This document shows, piece after piece, positions 60,091 to 64,000 of a DNA stretch of 64,000 nt. Origin of the DNA: Moheibacter stercoris (GTDB taxonomy: Bacteria > Bacteroidota > Bacteroidia > Flavobacteriales > Weeksellaceae); assembly GCF_040545805.1 (NCBI RefSeq), contig NZ_JBEPMO010000009.1, forward strand, positions 1-64,000, read 5' to 3'. Every line of letters begins with the position of its first letter. The first letter of the stretch is position 1. A program made the position numbers and the translations under genes. The notes under the pieces were generated by a model, which worked only from the letters and a program-made list of their open reading frames with translations, did no database searches and was not told where the DNA came from.

Positions 60091-61038
60091 ATGACATTAA
60101 TTCAATTAGAGTATGTTTTAGCTGTAGCTGAATTTAAGAATTTTACTTTGGCTGCAGATAAATGTTTTGTGACACAACCCACGCTAAGTATGCAAATTCA
60201 AAAATTGGAAAAAGAATTGGAAATTGAAATTTTCGATCGCAGTTCTCATCCAATAAAGTTGACAAAAATTGGTGAAAAAGTTGTGGATCAAGCCAAAATC
60301 ATTTTGAAAGAATCCTACAAAATGAGTCAATTGGTGAGTGAAGAAAGAGGCATGATTGAAGGTGATTTTAGCATTGGGGTGATTCCAACCATTCTACCTA
60401 CTTTGGTTCCCATGTTTTATCGCTCATTTCAAAAGGCTCACCCCAAAACCAATTTGATTATCAAAGAGATGCAAACAGAAGAAATAATGTTGCATCTTCA
60501 ACAAGGAAACTTGGATTTCGGAATTGTTGTTACTCCTTTATTTGAAGATCAAATCGTCGAAAAAGTTCTGTATTATGAACCGATGGTCGGTTATATTCCT
60601 GCTTCCCATAAATTGCATTCAAAAAAATTAATCGAACGAGAAGATTTAGACATTGAAGATATTTTACTTTTAAAAGAAGGTCATTGTTTCCGAAACAATG
60701 TTTTAAATTTCTGTGATCCTAAAAAATTGAAAGACATTCCAATACAATTAGATAGTGGAAATTTAGATACTTTGGTAAAATTAGCCAATGAAGGATATGG
60801 CATGACTTTTTTACCAGCTTTGCAAGCAGAAGATCTACCAAAAGAATTCCAAAAAAATGTTCGATTTTTCAAAGATCCTGTTCCCACAAGGGAAGTCAGT
60901 TTGGTTTATCATCAATCAAATCTGAGAAAATCCTTTGAAAATAGTTTGGTGAAAATCATTCAAAGTGTACTTCGCGGAAAAATATTTTTGGATAAAAATG
61001 AAAATGTTTCTTCGCCACTTTTAAGTCTGCCTAAATAA
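60091..61038 (+). CDS. oxyR: OxyR-like peroxide-sensing LysR regulator
   Basis: A 315-residue LysR-family activator. The winged helix covers residues 1-60 (LEYVLAVAEFKNFTLAADKCFVTQPTLSMQIQKLEKEL). The effector domain contains LLLKEGHCFRNNVLNFC with Cys199 and Cys208 at exactly the E. coli OxyR positions, the peroxidatic/resolving pair that forms a disulfide under H2O2. In Bacteroidota, OxyR controls catalase, AhpCF and Dps. None of those is in the window. Its own regulation is not visible, but promoter site D begins only five bases after its stop codon. Confidence 0.93.
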   Translation: MTLIQLEYVLAVAEFKNFTLAADKCFVTQPTLSMQIQKLEKELEIEIFDRSSHPIKLTKIGEKVVDQAKIILKESYKMSQLVSEERGMIEGDFSIGVIPTILPTLVPMFYRSFQKAHPKTNLIIKEMQTEEIMLHLQQGNLDFGIVVTPLFEDQIVEKVLYYEPMVGYIPASHKLHSKKLIEREDLDIEDILLLKEGHCFRNNVLNFCDPKKLKDIPIQLDSGNLDTLVKLANEGYGMTFLPALQAEDLPKEFQKNVRFFKDPVPTREVSLVYHQSNLRKSFENSLVKIIQSVLRGKIFLDKNENVSSPLLSLPK

Positions 61039-61042
61039 AAAA

Positions 61043-61109
61043 GGGGATTTTTCCTGTATGAAAATAAGGAAATACACTTTGTTTGTTCAAGTAGAAGAAT
61101 CTAATTTTG
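61043..61109 (+). promoter_or_regulatory. Bipartite operator and promoter, site D
   Basis: Distal GGGGATTTTTCCTG (61043-61056), proximal AAGGAAATACAC (61066-61077), 24 bases, then TAATTTTG (61102-61109). Distal-to-box distance (59) equals that of site C; the proximal spacing is one base shorter. Confidence 0.5.
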
Positions 61110-61115
61110 GCTTAT

Positions 61116-61339
61116 AGAAAGTTTGTATTGGTAACTTTTTAAGATAGGGAAAATGACTAATAATCAACTTATGTTCTCTTAACGAAACTATTTATTTATG
61201 AATTTTACACTCTCACTAAAGGATCCTCTCTCATTCCTAAACTAAAACAAAACTCATACTAAAATAGAGAACAACTACCACGTTTCCCCCAATCGTTTTT
61301 ATTTTAATAAAGACTCCTTCCTATCGGGGTCTTTTTTTT
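61116..61339 (+). ncRNA. Candidate small RNA (or tiny-peptide mRNA) downstream of oxyR
   Basis: The 305-base gap between oxyR and aroC has no gene, but site D predicts transcription from about 61116 to the terminator at 61309-61339 (AAAGACTCC/GGGGTCTTT, then eight T). Two tiny frames exist: 61153-61182 (9 residues) and 61198-61245 (15 residues, MNFTLSLKDPLSFLN). Neither has supporting evidence of translation. Confidence 0.35.
61309..61339. terminator. Terminator between the oxyR side and aroC
   Basis: AAAGACTCC/GGGGTCTTT (9 bp, one G-U) followed by eight T on the plus strand; it could also stop aroC transcripts. Confidence 0.75.
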
Positions 61340-61343
61340 GCGA

Positions 61344-62402
61344 TTAGATTTTGCGACTAGCATCTTGCAATACAAAATCCAACAAAGTCATAGCAGCTAA
61401 AGCTTCTACGATTGGCACTGCACGCGGAACAACACAAGGATCATGTCTACCTTTACCATGCATTTTCACCATTTCACCTTCAGAATTTATCGTTTCTTGC
61501 TCTTTCATCAAAGTTGCAACGGGTTTAAATGCCACACGGAAATAAATGTCCATCCCATTGGAAATTCCTCCTTGAATACCGCCCGATAAATTTGTCTTTG
61601 TCGTTCCATCTTGATTGAACAAATCATTATGTTCCGAACCTTTCATTCGAGCGCCACAAAATCCACTTCCGTATTCAAAACCTTTTACCGCATTGATTGA
61701 TAGCATGGCCTGTCCCAATCTTGCATGAAGCTTATCAAAAATAGGTTCGCCCAAACCAATGGGCACATTTTGAATAACACAAGTTACTGTACCTCCAATA
61801 GTGTCGCCTTGCTTTCGGATTTCTTGAATACGTTCAATCATTTTCTCGGCTGTTTCAGCATCGGGACAACGAACGATATTGGAATCTGTTTGGGAAAAAT
61901 CAAGTGCCTGATAGGGTTTTTCTAAAAATAAATCTCCAACTGAGGAAACGTAGGCATTGATTTTAATGTTTGGAATAATTTGTTTGGCTATTGCTCCTGC
62001 AACTACCCAATTGGCTGTTTCGCGTGCAGAAGTCCTTCCTCCTCCTCGCACATCACGAATTCCATATTTTTTGGAATAGGTAAAATCGGCATGAGAAGGT
62101 CGATAAACCTCTTCAATATGTTCATAATCTTTGGAGCGTTGGTTTTCATTCGGAATCAGAAATCCAATGGATGTTCCAGTTGTTTTTCCGTCTAAAATCC
62201 CTGATAGAAACTTTACCGTGTCGGATTCTTTTCGTTGGGTAACAATTTTGGATTGCCCTGGTTTTCTACGATCGAGTTCATCTTGAATTTGTTCAAAATC
62301 CAATTCGATTCCAGAAGGAACTCCGTCAATAATTCCGCCGATCGCTTCTCCGTGACTTTCCCCAAAGGTTGTCAATCTATAAAGTTTTCCTATTGTATTC
62401 AA
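61344..62402 (-). CDS. aroC: Chorismate synthase
   Basis: A 352-residue FMN-dependent enzyme making chorismate from EPSP, the last step of the shikimate pathway. It starts at TTG (62402), as no ATG precedes the conserved start NTIGKLYRLTTFGESHG. Other motifs are DRRKPGQSKIVTQRKE, SHADFTYSKKYGIRDVRGGGRTSARET and GRHDPCVVPRAVPIVEAM-type end. Length is normal. On the minus strand TAATTTTG (62420-62427) is the likely -7 box, leaving a leader of about 11 bases. Confidence 0.96.
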   Translation of the reverse strand: MNTIGKLYRLTTFGESHGEAIGGIIDGVPSGIELDFEQIQDELDRRKPGQSKIVTQRKESDTVKFLSGILDGKTTGTSIGFLIPNENQRSKDYEHIEEVYRPSHADFTYSKKYGIRDVRGGGRTSARETANWVVAGAIAKQIIPNIKINAYVSSVGDLFLEKPYQALDFSQTDSNIVRCPDAETAEKMIERIQEIRKQGDTIGGTVTCVIQNVPIGLGEPIFDKLHARLGQAMLSINAVKGFEYGSGFCGARMKGSEHNDLFNQDGTTKTNLSGGIQGGISNGMDIYFRVAFKPVATLMKEQETINSEGEMVKMHGKGRHDPCVVPRAVPIVEALAAMTLLDFVLQDASRKI

Positions 62403-62483
62403 TGCAAGTGATTATCCAACAAAATTACTCAAAACAATTCAACTTATCGGTCAAACTAATGGATAGAATCTATAGAGATTATG

Positions 62484-62491
62484 TAATTTTG
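62484..62491 (+). promoter_or_regulatory. -7 box of the UvrD-like helicase gene
   Basis: TAATTTTG, eight bases before the first ATG (62499), giving a very short leader. Confidence 0.5.
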
Positions 62492-62498
62492 CGAAACG

Positions 62499-64000
62499 AT
62501 GATGAAGTATTTAGACGAATTGAACGAACCACAGCGTGAAGCTGTTATTACCACAGAAGGGCCATTGATGGTCATTGCAGGAGCTGGATCTGGTAAAACA
62601 CGTGTTCTTACCTATCGAATTGCTCATTTGATTAACAAGGGAGTCGATCCTTTCAATATTTTGGCGTTGACCTTTACCAATAAGGCAGCACGCGAAATGA
62701 AAGAAAGGATTTCAAAGGTTGTGGGTGATCAAGAAGCCAAAAATCTTTGGATGGGTACTTTTCACTCTATTTTTGCTCGAATTCTACGAGTGGAAGCTCC
62801 TCTTTTGGGCTATCCTTCTGATTTCACGATTTACGATACACAAGATGCGCAAAGTGTCATGAAAAAGGTGATTGAGGAAATGAACCTAGACAAAGACATC
62901 TACAAAGTCAAACAAGTTCTCGGTAGAATTTCCCAATTCAAAAATAATTTGATTACCGTCAGAGCCTATCAAAACACGCCAGAATTAATTGAAGCAGATG
63001 CCGCAGCCATGCGTCCTAGAATGGGAGAATTGTATCGTGCGTATGTAGAGAAATGCTTCAAATCGGGTGCGATGGATTTTGACGATTTATTGCTTCGAAC
63101 CAACGAAGTTTTGACACGCTTTCCAGAAGTTTTGCACAAATACCAAGAACGTTTCAAATACATTTTGGTCGATGAGTATCAGGATACGAATCATTCCCAA
63201 TATCTGATTGTAAAAGCTTTGGCTTCTCGCTATGAGAATTTATGTGTGGTGGGAGATGATGCGCAAAGTATCTATGCGTTTCGTGGAGCAAACATCCGAA
63301 ATATATTATCATTCCAACAAGACTATCCCGATGCCAAAGCCATTTCGTTGGAACAAAATTACCGTTCAACCAAAACAATTGTAGGCGCTGCCAATGTGAT
63401 TATTTCGCATAACAAAGAACAATTGGACAAGACGGTTTGGACAGCAAACGAACAAGGAACTACCATTCCCGTTTATCGTGCCTTAACCGATGCAGATGAA
63501 GCGCGCTACGTGGCTTCCCAAATTTTTGAATTGCAAATGAATGAGCAATTGAAAAACAGTGAAATCGCCATTTTGTATCGAACCAATGCTCAATCACGTG
63601 CCATTGAGGAAGCTTTACGAAAAAGAGGAATTCCCTATCGAGTGTATGGCGGAATGTCTTTCTATCAACGAAAAGAGATCAAAGATTTCATCGCCTATTT
63701 ACGCTTGTTGATCAATCAAAACGATGAAGAAGCTTTATTGAGAGTAATTAATTATCCGGCGAGAGGAATTGGTCAAACTACTTTGAACAAATTGGTAGTA
63801 GCTTCCAATCAGATGGACAAAAGTATATTCAATCTATTGGAAGAAATTCCACAATATGCTGGTAAATTAGGAATCAACGGACCTACATCCGCCAAATTAT
63901 ATGATTTCATCATGATGATCAAAAGTTTCCAGGTGATGCTTCAGAATCATGATGTGTATGAAGTTTCCATGCATGTTGCCAAAACAACTGGATTGATTAA
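62499..64000 (+). CDS. UvrD/PcrA-type superfamily I DNA helicase (3' end outside window)
   Basis: The frame is open from ATG 62499 (or 62502) to the window end, about 500 residues of an expected ~760. Motifs in order: YLDELNEPQREAV (Q motif), AGAGSGKTRVLTYRIAHLI (Walker A), LTFTNKAAREMKERI, GTFHSIFARILR, DFDDLLLRTNEVL, VDEYQDTNHSQ (Walker B, DEYQD), VVGDDAQSIYAFRGANIRNI, and EQNYRSTKTIV. This fits PcrA/UvrD, which unwinds DNA 3' to 5' in repair and replication restart. The frame is not truncated by mutation; it only runs off the sequence. Confidence 0.95.
   Translation, partial: MMKYLDELNEPQREAVITTEGPLMVIAGAGSGKTRVLTYRIAHLINKGVDPFNILALTFTNKAAREMKERISKVVGDQEAKNLWMGTFHSIFARILRVEAPLLGYPSDFTIYDTQDAQSVMKKVIEEMNLDKDIYKVKQVLGRISQFKNNLITVRAYQNTPELIEADAAAMRPRMGELYRAYVEKCFKSGAMDFDDLLLRTNEVLTRFPEVLHKYQERFKYILVDEYQDTNHSQYLIVKALASRYENLCVVGDDAQSIYAFRGANIRNILSFQQDYPDAKAISLEQNYRSTKTIVGAANVIISHNKEQLDKTVWTANEQGTTIPVYRALTDADEARYVASQIFELQMNEQLKNSEIAILYRTNAQSRAIEEALRKRGIPYRVYGGMSFYQRKEIKDFIAYLRLLINQNDEEALLRVINYPARGIGQTTLNKLVVASNQMDKSIFNLLEEIPQYAGKLGINGPTSAKLYDFIMMIKSFQVMLQNHDVYEVSMHVAKTTGLI

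Noticed and set aside
1..64000. CRISPR arrays, tRNA or rRNA genes, insertion sequences, prophage
   Set aside because: No regularly spaced short repeats, cloverleaf sequences, transposase or phage structural genes were seen. The repeats at 1-490 are too long and irregular for CRISPR.

Overview
The window looks like the chromosome of a flavobacterium (phylum Bacteroidota, class Flavobacteriia). The base composition is AT-rich. Many genes are preceded by the Bacteroidota -7 promoter box TAnnTTTG, and recognisable Shine-Dalgarno sequences are rare. Lineage markers include gldF/gldG, type IX secretion (T9SS) sorting domains, a 49-residue DUF4295/bL38 ribosomal protein gene next to rpmB and rpmG, head-GIN-domain proteins, DUF5522 and a zinc-ligand-less DnaG. 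I cannot name the species.

Layout. 1-528 holds three copies (the last one partial) of a roughly 220-bp non-coding repeat. 529-4963 has purM translationally coupled to a lipoprotein gene, then three tandem related outer-membrane barrel genes and a fourth unrelated barrel gene. 5045-16451 holds housekeeping and envelope genes: lysine aminotransferase (lat), an lpxD family member, an OmpA lipoprotein, fumC, a dicarboxylate/amino acid symporter, a subtilase, pbpC and a small cytochrome c lipoprotein. 16554-27667 is a purine region: purA, purB, then a purine-riboswitch-led operon purL - DUF695 gene - purC - purF. 27738-35103 carries a DinB-like protein, a ParE/RelE-type toxin-antitoxin pair, gldG-gldF-hemJ, a GNAT enzyme, a SAM hydrolase (DUF62), phoH, a tiny DUF5522 gene and a SPOR protein. 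35235-37681 has two paralogous T9SS-exported proteins; a third lies at 52626-53753. 37722-44726 has dnaG, a cytoplasmic fusion of a trypsin-like and a subtilisin-like protease followed 23 bp later by an M19-dipeptidase-like TIM-barrel enzyme, and a DoxX protein. 44847-52272 has yidC, pyrG, SRP RNA, lnt, rpmB-rpmG-bL38 and ftsY. 53906-64000 has two SurA-type chaperone genes, an HMG-CoA-lyase family gene, pepT, a head-GIN adhesin, a Tat-exported LD/DD-carboxypeptidase-like protein, oxyR, aroC and the 5' part of a uvrD/pcrA helicase that runs off the window.

How genes work together. Six purine genes (purM, purA, purB, purL, purC, purF) cover much of the route from PRPP to AMP. The purL operon starts with a near-canonical purine aptamer whose 3' P1 strand can instead pair with a downstream mimic of the 5' P1 strand. 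This operon is also unusually rich in repeat-derived sequence, some of it translated inside PurL.

The most unusual items are: (1) the dual-protease fusion plus M19-like hydrolase pair, a candidate undescribed two-gene system; (2) a bipartite operator/promoter arrangement shared by two T9SS protein genes and by two gene-free intergenic regions, which predicts two small RNAs; (3) the purL riboswitch and its switching hairpin; (4) repeat elements translated inside purL. No tRNA, rRNA, CRISPR array, insertion sequence or prophage was recognised.
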